A stretch of DNA of 64,000 nt from JBMONI01 sp049324575 (GTDB taxonomy: Bacteria; Omnitrophota; Omnitrophia; Omnitrophales; Aquincolibacteriaceae): positions 124,001 to 188,000 of the forward strand of contig JBMONI010000024.1 in the NCBI GenBank assembly GCA_049324575.1, written 5' to 3'. Numbering within the stretch: position 1 is the first letter of the stretch; the number at the start of each line of letters is the position of its first letter. The notes beneath the pieces are model-generated. The model did no database searches, was not told where the DNA came from, and saw nothing but the letters and a program-made list of their open reading frames with translations. A program made the position numbers and the translations under genes. Positions 1-8,820 of the stretch are shown piece after piece.

Positions 1-733
1 TTGCCGGAACGCCCACCGCTTCACAGTAGAGGATACAGTTCTGAATTTTGTCCAGCCATTTACGCGGCACGAGAAAAAAAACTTCATCGATCACATTTTT
101 ACTGAGAATATCCGGCAGGTCTTCCAGCACACCCAGCACCCGGTGCGTCGCGACATCTTCTCCGATCAGCATCGGGTCGGGGTCCAGCAATCCGACAAGG
201 CGGTATCCCCATTCCCGATGCTTGGCGATCCGGCTCATGAACTGCTGAGCGCGCGGTCCGGTGCCCACGATGAGAATGTTTTTCGCGTTGATCCCTTTTT
301 TCCGGAGATAACGGGCGAAAGAAAGTCCGGCGATACGGTCAAGGGTCAAGGCCAGGACCGAGGTCGCGGCATAGAGAAAAATAAAAAGGCGGCTTAAAAA
401 ATCAAATTTAAAAAGGAAGGCCACGCAGGCGAATGAAATCGTAAAGAGGATCCCTTCGAACACCACATGCCGAAAAATCATAAAATTCGTCTGGACCCGG
501 AATTGCCCATAAGGGCTCCGCAACCGGAGCACGACCGCCCACACGGCAATGGCCGCCCAATAGGCTTTCAGATATAGCGGAAAAGCTCTCGGGACCTCCA
601 ATACGATCCTGGATTTAAATAGATCCAACGTGTACAGCTGGTGAAAATGCATCATGAGATAGTAGTTGGCAAAAAAAACAAGGGTCAGGACTAGAAGTTC
701 GACCACGTAGAATAGCGTTCGTTTAAAATTCAT
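1..733 (-). CDS. Polyprenyl glycosylphosphotransferase, N-terminal part (cut by window edge)
   Basis: The 244 visible codons match the N-terminal half of the enzymes that start repeat-unit assembly by moving a sugar-1-phosphate onto undecaprenyl phosphate. Hydrophobic segments lie at about residues 7-29, 52-70, 87-109 and 112-133. A nucleotide-binding-like strand-loop (ILIVGTGP, about 153-160) opens a CoA-binding-like domain, as in WbaP/WcaJ-type proteins. The catalytic sugar-transferase domain would lie beyond position 1, so the substrate sugar cannot be judged. The ATG shares an ATGA with the stop of the upstream GT4 gene, so this is the last visible gene of the export and assembly operon. 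The family call is good; the gene is truncated only by the window. Confidence 0.8.
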   Translation of the reverse strand, partial: MNFKRTLFYVVELLVLTLVFFANYYLMMHFHQLYTLDLFKSRIVLEVPRAFPLYLKAYWAAIAVWAVVLRLRSPYGQFRVQTNFMIFRHVVFEGILFTISFACVAFLFKFDFLSRLFIFLYAATSVLALTLDRIAGLSFARYLRKKGINAKNILIVGTGPRAQQFMSRIAKHREWGYRLVGLLDPDPMLIGEDVATHRVLGVLEDLPDILSKNVIDEVFFLVPRKWLDKIQNCILYCEAVGVPA

Positions 734-1869
734 GCCCGCGCGTCCGCCATATCGGTTTTCCGGGGAGAGGAGGTAAGCAAGTTGAGATAGACCTTTTCGA
801 GTTCGGCCGTCACATCGTCCCAGCTGTACCGTTCGGCAACGTGACGTCTGGCTTCACAGCCGACCCGCCCGACTTTTTCAGGATCGTTCAGCAATGCTTC
901 CAGTTTGACTCTCAGATCGGTTACGTTTTCAGTCTCGAAAGAAACCCCATAGTTTTCGATCACATCAAGATTTTCCGTGATATTACTCACCAGAGAGCAA
1001 ACCCCGTAACTCATGGCCTCAAGCAACGCCAGCGACAGCCCTTCAATCGTCGAAGGAAGGCAAAAAAGATAGGCGTTCGAATACAATTCGCGCATCAGAT
1101 CCCCTTCGACCCATCCCGCAAAAAGGATCCCGGAATGCCCGCGTGCCTGCCGATGAAGCTGCGCTTCGTACCCTTCCGAATGCCAATTGGATCCCGCGAT
1201 CACGAGTTTTTTATCGGTGGAGATCTTCTTGTAGGCCTCGATCAGTGTATGGCATTCTTTTTCAGGCGTTAGCCGGGCCGCGAAAAGAATATAGTCTCCC
1301 GACCCGAGTCCCCATTTCTCCCGGATCAAATTCGGTTCAAGGCGGGGATACAGCGTCACCCCGTTGGGGATATAGGTCACCTGCCTGTGGTGTTGTTCTG
1401 CGAAATAGCGGTGTAAATACTTGGAAACGACAATCGTATGGTCGGGAAAAAGGACCGACGAAGCCTCCCCGGCTTTGAGGGTCCAACGCGCCAGGGGGCC
1501 CCACTTGGCTCGCTGCCAATCCAATCCATGGACCGTTACTACCGTTTTTCGATGCCCGAATCGGGGCAGCCACGAGAGCAATGCAGGCCCAATCGAATGA
1601 AAATGCACAATGTCATAGGCCTCAAAAATCGATTTCCACGCCGCAAGAGCGACGCGGGAAAGAGTCTCGAGATGCTTCGTCGCGATCGCCGAGGTCCGGC
1701 GAACAATGGTGTTTTTATAGATAGGTTCCGCCGTCGTGATCTCTTCGGAACAATAAATGGTCACGTCATGTCCTCGGGCCATAAGCCGGGGACAAATCTC
1801 TTCAAGGCACTTCTCCACGCCAGCGTTAAAACCTGGAAAACCACGGCTCCCGATATGGGCGATCTTCAT
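730..1869 (-). CDS. GT4-type glycosyltransferase (DUF1972-like N-terminus)
   Basis: A 379-residue GT-B-fold transferase, probably adding a sugar to the lipid-linked repeat unit at the cytoplasmic face. The start reads MKIAHIGSRGFPG, typical of the DUF1972 branch that includes capsular rhamnosyl- and other transferases. The C-terminal donor-binding half has the E-x7-E region EGLSLALLEAMSYG. An upstream in-frame ATG at 1899 exists, but 1869 is preferred because GGAGG lies 8 bases before it and the protein family begins there. It overlaps the next gene by ATGA. A 242-bp gap upstream suggests its own promoter. Donor and acceptor sugars cannot be read from sequence. Confidence 0.85.
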   Translation of the reverse strand: MKIAHIGSRGFPGFNAGVEKCLEEICPRLMARGHDVTIYCSEEITTAEPIYKNTIVRRTSAIATKHLETLSRVALAAWKSIFEAYDIVHFHSIGPALLSWLPRFGHRKTVVTVHGLDWQRAKWGPLARWTLKAGEASSVLFPDHTIVVSKYLHRYFAEQHHRQVTYIPNGVTLYPRLEPNLIREKWGLGSGDYILFAARLTPEKECHTLIEAYKKISTDKKLVIAGSNWHSEGYEAQLHRQARGHSGILFAGWVEGDLMRELYSNAYLFCLPSTIEGLSLALLEAMSYGVCSLVSNITENLDVIENYGVSFETENVTDLRVKLEALLNDPEKVGRVGCEARRHVAERYSWDDVTAELEKVYLNLLTSSPRKTDMADARA

Positions 1870-2111
1870 TCGGATATCCTCCGGCCCCGATCTTGACACT
1901 CCTTGGGGCTCATCTCATTATAGGAAACCCGGAAGCCGCCTCCTATCAGGCGAAGGGCATTTTGAGGGAGCGGAAATGATGACGTGCCTATCAGGCAATA
2001 TCTTACACGGAAGACCGAGAATTAACGCGAGCGCAACGGCCGGAAAAGGTAAGTCGAGAAGCAGTCATGACATAAAGAAGCCGGGGCCGTCCCCACCCCC
2101 AGGAGCCAAGC
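1870..2111 (-). promoter_or_regulatory. Intergenic region with -10-like box and two TATCAGGC elements
   Basis: No gene is visible in these 242 bp between two glycosyltransferase genes. On the minus strand a TATAAT hexamer lies at 1922-1917, about 50 bp before the downstream start, but no good -35 box stands 16-18 bp upstream. Instead the sequence CGCCTGATAGGAGGCG (a CGCCT/AGGCG hairpin) covers the -35 area. A second GCCTGATAGGC palindrome-like copy lies about 45 bp further upstream. A third GCCTGATAG occurs upstream of the cold-shock gene near 10640. This would fit an activator-dependent internal promoter, which is inference. Confidence 0.35.
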
Positions 2112-3386
2112 TTACGAAACGCCCTCCCCGCGAGCCACCGAACCAAAGATCTCCAGGAGGCGGTCCATGTGATCCTTTTCGCCATAGTCCCTTTGGATCG
2201 CTTCATACGCCCGCATCCCCATGCGCTCGCGTTCTTCGGGACGGCGGATGAAAAGATCTATCTTCCCCGCAAGGTCTTCGGAAGAACCGAACTCATACAA
2301 CAATCCGTACTCCCCTTCTTTCACGATATCCGGCAAACACCCCAAGCGCGTGGCGATCACCGGCCTGCCGCATGAAAAAGACTCCAGGATCGTGTTGGGA
2401 AGATTTTCATAAAACTCGGAAGGAACCACCATAGCCAAGGACTTGCGGATCCATGACAAAACTTGTTGTTTATTCCGTTCGAACGGAAGCAGATGCACAT
2501 TATCGGCCCCGCAGTCACGAATCACAGTCCGGACGCGTTCAGCATCCGCATCGCCTTCGTCGCCGACGACGTAGAAACGGACCTGGGGATGTTCCCCGCG
2601 AAGTTTTGCAAAAGCACGAACCGCGATATCCACTCCTTTATAAGGAGCCAGCCGGCCGATGAACAGGAAATACGGTTCCTTAAGGTCCGGGGTCCCTTTT
2701 TCCTGGATCCCCGCAAAAGTGTTAAGGTGATGCACTTTGGAAGCGGGGATCCCCAGCTCTTCAAGCTCCCCTTTCATAAAAAGGCTCGGACAAATGAACG
2801 CGCTGACACGATCATAGATCTTCCACCGTCGATGAAAGGTCAAGGCCATCACATTCGCCAAACTCCGCATGAAAGACCCGTGGACACAGCGGTGGATCAC
2901 CGCGTGATGCAGCCCCTTTTTACAATCCATACAGGGATGGCCGTCCCGGTAATACATGTTCGAGGAACACACGAGATTGAAGTCCGACATCCGCATCACG
3001 ACCGGGACCCCCTTTTGGACGCACGCCTCGATCGCGCTCGGAGAAATATGCGTGTTAAAATTCAAAAAATAAGCGATCTCCGGAGCTTGTTCATCGATGA
3101 TCCGGGAGACCGCACGGGCCGCGCGACCGTTATAAACCGCCTCCCGGAACAACGTCCATCTCTCCCGCCACGAAGGACGCTGGTTCTGGATCTTTGCCGC
3201 GCTTCCCCGAACGACGGGTTCGATGAAATAGCGCTCGTAGGGAGATGGCAGCGTCTGCGGATAGCGAATACTGAAAGGGATCGGCTCGATCCCTCGCTTT
3301 TTCATGGCTTCCATGACGGAAAGGAAATATCGCTCCGCACCGCCGGACACAAAATGGTACTTGTTAACGATCAAAACCCTTTTCAT
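2112..3386 (-). CDS. GT4-type glycosyltransferase
   Basis: A 424-residue GT-B glycosyltransferase for exopolysaccharide assembly. The N-terminal glycine loop reads VSGGAERYF. A cysteine-rich stretch (CMDCKKG and a following Cys) is often seen in this GT4 branch. The C-terminal Rossmann domain has FIGRLAPYKGVD and the donor-site region ENLPNTILESFSCG. An in-frame start 26 codons upstream is less likely: the family begins at MKRVLIVNKYH, and that ATG at 3386 forms an ATGA with the stop of the polymerase gene, implying translational coupling. Donor and acceptor are unknown. Confidence 0.87.
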   Translation of the reverse strand: MKRVLIVNKYHFVSGGAERYFLSVMEAMKKRGIEPIPFSIRYPQTLPSPYERYFIEPVVRGSAAKIQNQRPSWRERWTLFREAVYNGRAARAVSRIIDEQAPEIAYFLNFNTHISPSAIEACVQKGVPVVMRMSDFNLVCSSNMYYRDGHPCMDCKKGLHHAVIHRCVHGSFMRSLANVMALTFHRRWKIYDRVSAFICPSLFMKGELEELGIPASKVHHLNTFAGIQEKGTPDLKEPYFLFIGRLAPYKGVDIAVRAFAKLRGEHPQVRFYVVGDEGDADAERVRTVIRDCGADNVHLLPFERNKQQVLSWIRKSLAMVVPSEFYENLPNTILESFSCGRPVIATRLGCLPDIVKEGEYGLLYEFGSSEDLAGKIDLFIRRPEERERMGMRAYEAIQRDYGEKDHMDRLLEIFGSVARGEGVS

Positions 3387-4774
3387 GAAAAACGCCCCCC
3401 GGGTAAGCCGTTTCGGGGATCCCCGGGATCGGGGCCGGTCTCCGGCTCCGTGGGGATTGTCCACTCGGAGGCCGGTGCCCTCGCGGCAAGCCGGCTCATG
3501 TTACGGACCAACGCGACCAACAGCCAAAAGTAGATCATAACGACCGTGTTCCGAAGGGTGTTGTCCGCGAATTCCCGGCACAAAAATCCTACGGTCATCG
3601 CGATCAAACCGATCTGAAGCCCACGTGCCAATTCGGACCTTGTCTTTCGGAAATCCCTCCAAGTCACCGCCATCAAATTCAGCATGAGCAGCAAATAGGC
3701 CAGGAATCCGAGGATCCCCGTTTCGGCCAGAAGCCGCAGGTAATCGTTGTGCGCCAGGATCCCAAATTCGATCTCCACGGTCGCAAGCCCATGGCCCAAG
3801 AGAGGTTTTTGGTAGAAAAGCGGAAGGATCTCTCTCCAGGTATCCTGCCGCCAGTCCCAAGCCGAACGCCCGTGCGTATATCCAACATCAAAGATATTGT
3901 GGATGCGGTCGAGCGTGGATGGAACGGCGACAACCACAATGAGCAGAAGGATCGGCAGTAAAATAAGCAGTCTTCGGTAGCGGATCGCACCGAGGAATAA
4001 CATTGAAACAATGAACGCGAGCCACCCCCCTCGTGAAAAAGTAAGAATAAAGATAACAAAGATCGCGGCCACCAGCGGCCGCAGCAAGGCAGGAGCAACC
4101 AGATGGTCGCGTTCAAGCCACTGGGATGTCCCGATCACCAGCAAGATCAACAGGTAGGAAGCGAACGCGTTGGGATGAAGGAATGTTCCCACGATCCGGG
4201 CCTGATCCCCGTCAAGGACAAGGCCTTGGCCGGTAATAAGCTGTATCGTTGCCACCGTCACTGGAAGGAGCGCGGACAAAAAAATCGCAATAAAAGCGGA
4301 CTTCACCTGCGAGGCCTTTTCAAAAAGAATACGGGCTAAAAGATAAACGGAGAAAACGCTGAGCAACCGCAGCCAATCGGAAAGGCTTTCGGAAAGATCC
4401 GGGCTATAAAACACCGAAACAGCGGTCATTCCCAAAAAGATCAGAAAGACAGGCGAATCTTCATATTGAAAAATATCGACCTTCCGGAAGAGCACATAGA
4501 AAACACCCAGGACGATCAGGGCAACGCTTACCAACGCGGCCAGATTAAAATCGGTGAAATTCTTCAGGTAATCGAGACTGCTTCGCATCAGAATAATGAT
4601 CAAAAACCCCATTTCGAAATTGATCAGAAGAAGGAGCAGGAACAAAGCAAGAAGCAATGCGCCGATGAACAGCGGAACGGTCAGGATCCCCATGCCATAC
4701 AGGATAAAGGGCACGCAAAAAATCGAGCCCAGGACCAGCGCCCCCGGATGCCCTGGTTTGACTGCCCTCTCCAT
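3383..4774 (-). CDS. O-antigen ligase/polymerase-like membrane protein (Wzy_C family)
   Basis: A 463-residue inner-membrane protein with roughly a dozen hydrophobic segments, including long ones across residues 15-55. Between them lies a periplasmic loop carrying the family region GHGLATVE followed about 12 residues later by HNDYLRLLAETG. That Wzy_C signature is shared by O-antigen ligases, exopolysaccharide polymerases and oligosaccharyltransferases. Next to a flippase and a Wzc/Wza pair, the repeat-unit polymerase role (Wzy) is the natural reading, though ligases look the same. It sits one base from the flippase stop and overlaps the next gene by ATGA. Confidence 0.85.
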   Translation of the reverse strand: MERAVKPGHPGALVLGSIFCVPFILYGMGILTVPLFIGALLLALFLLLLLINFEMGFLIIILMRSSLDYLKNFTDFNLAALVSVALIVLGVFYVLFRKVDIFQYEDSPVFLIFLGMTAVSVFYSPDLSESLSDWLRLLSVFSVYLLARILFEKASQVKSAFIAIFLSALLPVTVATIQLITGQGLVLDGDQARIVGTFLHPNAFASYLLILLVIGTSQWLERDHLVAPALLRPLVAAIFVIFILTFSRGGWLAFIVSMLFLGAIRYRRLLILLPILLLIVVVAVPSTLDRIHNIFDVGYTHGRSAWDWRQDTWREILPLFYQKPLLGHGLATVEIEFGILAHNDYLRLLAETGILGFLAYLLLMLNLMAVTWRDFRKTRSELARGLQIGLIAMTVGFLCREFADNTLRNTVVMIYFWLLVALVRNMSRLAARAPASEWTIPTEPETGPDPGDPRNGLPGGRFS

Positions 4775-4775
4775 C

Positions 4776-6227
4776 TTATTTCCCCCACCAGCTTATGATC
4801 TTTCCGAAAATGAATTTCTGCTCATGCGACTTGGCAGCGATAAAAAACCAAGGAATCGCGAAGACCAGAACCCCGGCCCGCCAAGGCCAAGCCGCATTCA
4901 TAAAACCGGTCGCCGCCGCCCCCGCCAACCAAATCCCGGAAAGCACGATCAGACGCAAATTCTTTGGGAAGAAATAGATCTTCAGAGAATGCCGGGCCGC
5001 CGTATAGAAAGCCGCCGCAAGGAGAACGCCTGACACCGCAAAAGCAAGTGCGATCCCCTCCAATTGCCAATCGGCGGTCAGCAGGACCGTCAAAAGAAAA
5101 AGCAATGCGGCATGGAGCGCCGTAACAACATAGACGACTTTCAGCTTCCGTTTCGCAACAAGCGCGGTCGCGAACGACGAATGGAAGAGCACGCTCAGGG
5201 AATAAAAAAGAAGGATCCTTAACGTATTCGTCCCCACCAGAAATTTTTCGGTAAAAAGGGCCTGGATAAAGATCTCCGGAAATACCATGAGAAGGATGAT
5301 GGCCGGCATGAGCAGGAACATTACGAACCGGAAAGAGTTATTGACCACTTCATTGACCTCCTCGGGACCGCCCGCCGCCGCGATCGCGGGGAAACTGTAA
5401 CCATTCATGGCTTGCAGCGGGATCGCTAGATAGACGGTGCTGAACGCAAGTGCCATCTGATAAACTCCCATGGATCCAAGACCCAAAACCTGGATGATCC
5501 AGATCCCGATCCCAACCCGGATGATCTGAGCCACCAAGGTCAAGTAGATCTGAAGCGTTCCATCCTCGAATTGATATCGAATAATATGGGCCTGCAGCTT
5601 TCTGGAGAACAGAAGGAAAGGCTCTTTCAGATTGAGGATCAGATAGGCGATCAGGGGGAAAAGAAAAAAAAGCCCGTGAAGCGCGACCGCCCCCCAAAGC
5701 CCAAAGCGATACAGCAGAAACGGCGTCGCAAGGATCAGTCCGGCATACGCCCCCAGAGTGGCTTTGGCGTACGAAGAGAATTCAAGGTTGCCTTTGAGGA
5801 CCGAAGCGATCACCGTTGTGATCGATGCCATAGGGAGCAAACAGGCCATGACGATAAGAAAATGACCGTAACCGGCCTCTCCGAAAAGGAACCGCGAAAC
5901 CGGCGAGGAAAAGACCATGACGATCACCATGGTCAGTGAAGAAGCGGAAAAGGCGATCACAAAAGAAGACGAGAGGACATCCCGATATCGTTGGGTTTGC
6001 CGGCCGCCGGAGGGAAGAGTTTCAGCCACTTGGCGGATCACCGCTTGCCGCGCGCCGAGGTCTCCGAAGATGCGAAGCGTTTCAAAGAAATTCGACAGTT
6101 GGGCGATGAAACCAAAGCCGGACGGCCCCAGGAACAATGCAAAAAACTTGGTTCGAATAAGGCGCACAAGCATTTCGCCCATGCTGACCAGGGTCAGGAC
6201 GCTCGACCCTTTGACCAATCGCTTCAT
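4776..6227 (-). CDS. Wzx-type lipopolysaccharide/polysaccharide flippase
   Basis: A 483-residue polytopic membrane protein of the MATE/Wzx superfamily, expected to flip undecaprenyl-linked repeat units across the inner membrane. It has about 12-14 hydrophobic segments and the typical opening with FGFIAQLSNFFETLRIFGDLG, an amphipathic stretch followed by a Gly-rich turn. It lies between the tyrosine autokinase and the polymerase, 53 bp after the former and one base before the latter. The family is confident; substrate specificity is not readable. Confidence 0.87.
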   Translation of the reverse strand: MKRLVKGSSVLTLVSMGEMLVRLIRTKFFALFLGPSGFGFIAQLSNFFETLRIFGDLGARQAVIRQVAETLPSGGRQTQRYRDVLSSSFVIAFSASSLTMVIVMVFSSPVSRFLFGEAGYGHFLIVMACLLPMASITTVIASVLKGNLEFSSYAKATLGAYAGLILATPFLLYRFGLWGAVALHGLFFLFPLIAYLILNLKEPFLLFSRKLQAHIIRYQFEDGTLQIYLTLVAQIIRVGIGIWIIQVLGLGSMGVYQMALAFSTVYLAIPLQAMNGYSFPAIAAAGGPEEVNEVVNNSFRFVMFLLMPAIILLMVFPEIFIQALFTEKFLVGTNTLRILLFYSLSVLFHSSFATALVAKRKLKVVYVVTALHAALLFLLTVLLTADWQLEGIALAFAVSGVLLAAAFYTAARHSLKIYFFPKNLRLIVLSGIWLAGAAATGFMNAAWPWRAGVLVFAIPWFFIAAKSHEQKFIFGKIISWWGK

Positions 6228-6280
6228 TCCAGAGTCCTATCTTCACCGCGCATATCCTGAGAAAGTCCTCATGACCTTTT

Positions 6281-8149
6281 TTAATCACGATAGTACATGT
6301 TGTAATATTTGTTCGTATCGGCCGCCGCATTTCCATTGAGCACGACGCCGAGCAGGCGCGTGCCGGTATGATTAATCATCGCCAGCGATCGCTTAACAAG
6401 CTTGAATTTCGTGACCCCGGTGCGGCACACCAACAAAGCCCCCGAAAGCTGGGACAACAGGACCGACGTATCCGAGATCAAGGTGATGGGCGGTGTATCA
6501 TAGACCACCATGTCAAAGTGACTGCGGGTCTTGCGGATAAATTCTGACATCATCGGAGAACTCAACAGCTCGGCCCCCAGCATATGGTTTTCGCCCGGAG
6601 TGACCAACCACACATTCGGCGTCGAGGTCTCCTGAAGAATATCTTCGAACTTAGCTTCTCCGATCAAAAATTGACCGAGCCCCTTTTTGTTTTTCATTCC
6701 GTAGGTCCGGTGAAGGCGTCCGCGACGGACATCGGCATCCACCAAAAGCATGCGTTTATCCAATTGCGCCAAAGAGACCGTCAGGTTCGAAGCGACCGTA
6801 CTCTTTCCCTCCCCCGGGATCGCGCTGACCACTGCAAACTCTTTGAAACCAGGGACTTTATCAATAAACCACTGGAGATGTACACGGATCAGACGATAGG
6901 CTTCCGCCGATCCCGAAAGCGGCCGGTGCATCATCATCCGGTCCATTTTCGACAGCCGGTTGAATCCTTTGATGCGCTCATCAAACGGAACCGATCCCGC
7001 ATACAAAGCCCGGCCCATGACGCTCCTGAGATCTTCATAATTCTTGATCGTGTCATCGAGGTATTCGATCAGGTAAGCGAGAAAGATCCCGGCTAACAGA
7101 CTAGCCAAAAAAGCGATCAGGATACTTTTCCCTTTTTTAGGAAAAGCGACTTCTTTGGGCGGGACGGCCGGATCGGCCACCACGACATTATTCATTTGGG
7201 AACTCGAGCGCACCGAAACATCCTGAATGGTCGTCAGGATCTCTTCCAAAAGCCTCCGACTCTCCTTCCCCTCGTCATCGACGAGAGATTCGTCGATCTC
7301 GCCGGAGCTGATCTTGGTCTGCTCCGCCGTGATCCGGTCCGCCAGGGCGCGGATCTCCGTATTCAAGGCCTGCATTTTATAGTGTTTCGGACCGTAGATA
7401 TTGGAAAGATAATCATACTGCGACTGCAACCGCATGTAATCGGCATTGAGCGCCGCCATGCGTTGATTGCGGATGTAGCTATTCGCCCGGCGCATGAGAT
7501 TATCCTGCGCATAGCGCGTGGCCAGCGCATTGGCCGCCATCGCGGCAAGATCGGCGTCCGGGTTATACACGGATATCTGGACCGCCCGGGTGCCTTTCAA
7601 CCGCTCCAGCTCAATATCCTTGATAAAACGATTGACGGGATCCGCACTGCTTGCCGTTTTTTCCGGAAGGTCCAAAACACCGCGCACCGCGCTTGACGCT
7701 TTTTTCAAGACCGACGGGCTTTCTTTTTTCTCGGTCCGGTATCGCGGAAGCTTACCGAAATCAAGTTCTTGAAAAACCTTGCCCGCGATACTCCGGGAGC
7801 GGATAAGCGACATTTGCGTCTCGATGTAATTCTCGAAGACATCAAAGCTGACCCCTCGGCTGGAATCCTGGGAAGGATTGAGAATATCCGAACCTTCGCC
7901 TTCGATCACAATGGTCGTGGATGCTTTGTAAAGCGGCGTTACAAAAGCGGTCAGGAGCGCCACAGCCGCGGTTCCCAGGATGCAGAAACTGATCACGATC
8001 CATTTCCGCCGGCGAAGGACGTCCAGATATTGCTGGACATTGCCCCCCGGCGATTCGCCAGCCCCCGGTTGCTGCGGGATCACCGCAGCATCCATGCTCC
8101 GAGGCCCTCCTGTCTGATCCGTCAAATCCGGATCCCAAACCTGCGCCAC
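6281..8149 (-). CDS. Wzc-like polysaccharide co-polymerase / tyrosine autokinase
   Basis: A 622-residue inner-membrane protein controlling chain length and export. A Wzz domain with transmembrane helices near 51-70 and 343-361 brackets a coiled-coil periplasmic part. It is followed by a BY-kinase domain with Walker A AIPGEGKST (about 443-451) and Walker A-prime LLVDADVRRGRLH (about 468-480). The C-terminus ends in a tyrosine cluster (YYNMYY, residues 615-620), the usual autophosphorylation tail. The start is GTG: AGGAGG lies 4 bases before it, while the nearby ATG is out of frame and quickly stops. Co-polymerase and kinase are fused, as in proteobacterial Wzc rather than the split CapAB form. 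Confidence 0.92.
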   Translation of the reverse strand: MAQVWDPDLTDQTGGPRSMDAAVIPQQPGAGESPGGNVQQYLDVLRRRKWIVISFCILGTAAVALLTAFVTPLYKASTTIVIEGEGSDILNPSQDSSRGVSFDVFENYIETQMSLIRSRSIAGKVFQELDFGKLPRYRTEKKESPSVLKKASSAVRGVLDLPEKTASSADPVNRFIKDIELERLKGTRAVQISVYNPDADLAAMAANALATRYAQDNLMRRANSYIRNQRMAALNADYMRLQSQYDYLSNIYGPKHYKMQALNTEIRALADRITAEQTKISSGEIDESLVDDEGKESRRLLEEILTTIQDVSVRSSSQMNNVVVADPAVPPKEVAFPKKGKSILIAFLASLLAGIFLAYLIEYLDDTIKNYEDLRSVMGRALYAGSVPFDERIKGFNRLSKMDRMMMHRPLSGSAEAYRLIRVHLQWFIDKVPGFKEFAVVSAIPGEGKSTVASNLTVSLAQLDKRMLLVDADVRRGRLHRTYGMKNKKGLGQFLIGEAKFEDILQETSTPNVWLVTPGENHMLGAELLSSPMMSEFIRKTRSHFDMVVYDTPPITLISDTSVLLSQLSGALLVCRTGVTKFKLVKRSLAMINHTGTRLLGVVLNGNAAADTNKYYNMYYRD

Positions 8150-8158
8150 ATCGCCTCC

Positions 8159-8803
8159 TTAGAAAAAGCTCTTGCTCACGTTGATCACATCGCCCGCCTG
8201 GATAAAAACATGATCCTCTTTCCCGCCCCGCATGATTTCTTCCACGTTCTCTTCCATTTTGATCTCGCCCGTTTCCGTTTTCCGGATGATCTTTACTTTT
8301 TTCTCGTTCGCGACAGGAGTAAACCCGCCCGCCATGGAGATCGCTTCGACAAGACGTAATTGGCCGAGGATCTCATAGTGGCCGGGATTTCTCACTTCCC
8401 CGAGAATGGAAAAACGGCTGTGCTCCAGGACGAGGAGGGTGACATTCGGGTTGAGGATATATCCGCCTTTGAGGGCCTCTTCCATAAGATGCTCGGCTTC
8501 CGCCACGGTCTTGCCGGCGATCTTGATACGGCCTACCAGCGGATGAGTGATCGTCCCCGATTCATCGACGCGGAAGGTCTGCTGAGTGTCCGTTTCTCCG
8601 AGGATCCGGATCAGGACAAAATTCTCGGGCCCGATCACATAAGCAGAATCATCCCTCCCCGCCTCCTGCAGGATCTGCGCAGGATAGCTGGACAGCGATT
8701 CCGCCTCTTCCGCCCATGCCGCCGTGGGAATCCCCGTCAACCCCAGCAGAATAAACACAACACCACAGATACGCCATGACAGCCATAGCCGATTTTTTTT
8801 CAT
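8159..8803 (-). CDS. Short periplasmic polysaccharide export protein (Wza/OPX family)
   Basis: A 214-residue secreted protein: a signal peptide (about residues 1-31, ending near AWA), a polysaccharide export domain (YVIGPENFVLIRILGE onward) and one SLBB-like domain (FSILGEVRNPGHYEI). E. coli Wza is about 380 residues and ends in an amphipathic helix that forms the outer-membrane pore. That part is missing here, and the neighbouring gene encodes a beta-barrel that could supply the pore. The ATG at 8803 is chosen over the TTG one codon upstream because GGGAGG stands 6 bases before it. It lies 17 bases after the beta-barrel gene and 9 before the Wzc gene. Confidence 0.9.
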   Translation of the reverse strand: MKKNRLWLSWRICGVVFILLGLTGIPTAAWAEEAESLSSYPAQILQEAGRDDSAYVIGPENFVLIRILGETDTQQTFRVDESGTITHPLVGRIKIAGKTVAEAEHLMEEALKGGYILNPNVTLLVLEHSRFSILGEVRNPGHYEILGQLRLVEAISMAGGFTPVANEKKVKIIRKTETGEIKMEENVEEIMRGGKEDHVFIQAGDVINVSKSFF

Positions 8804-8820
8804 CAAGCACCTCCCGCCCC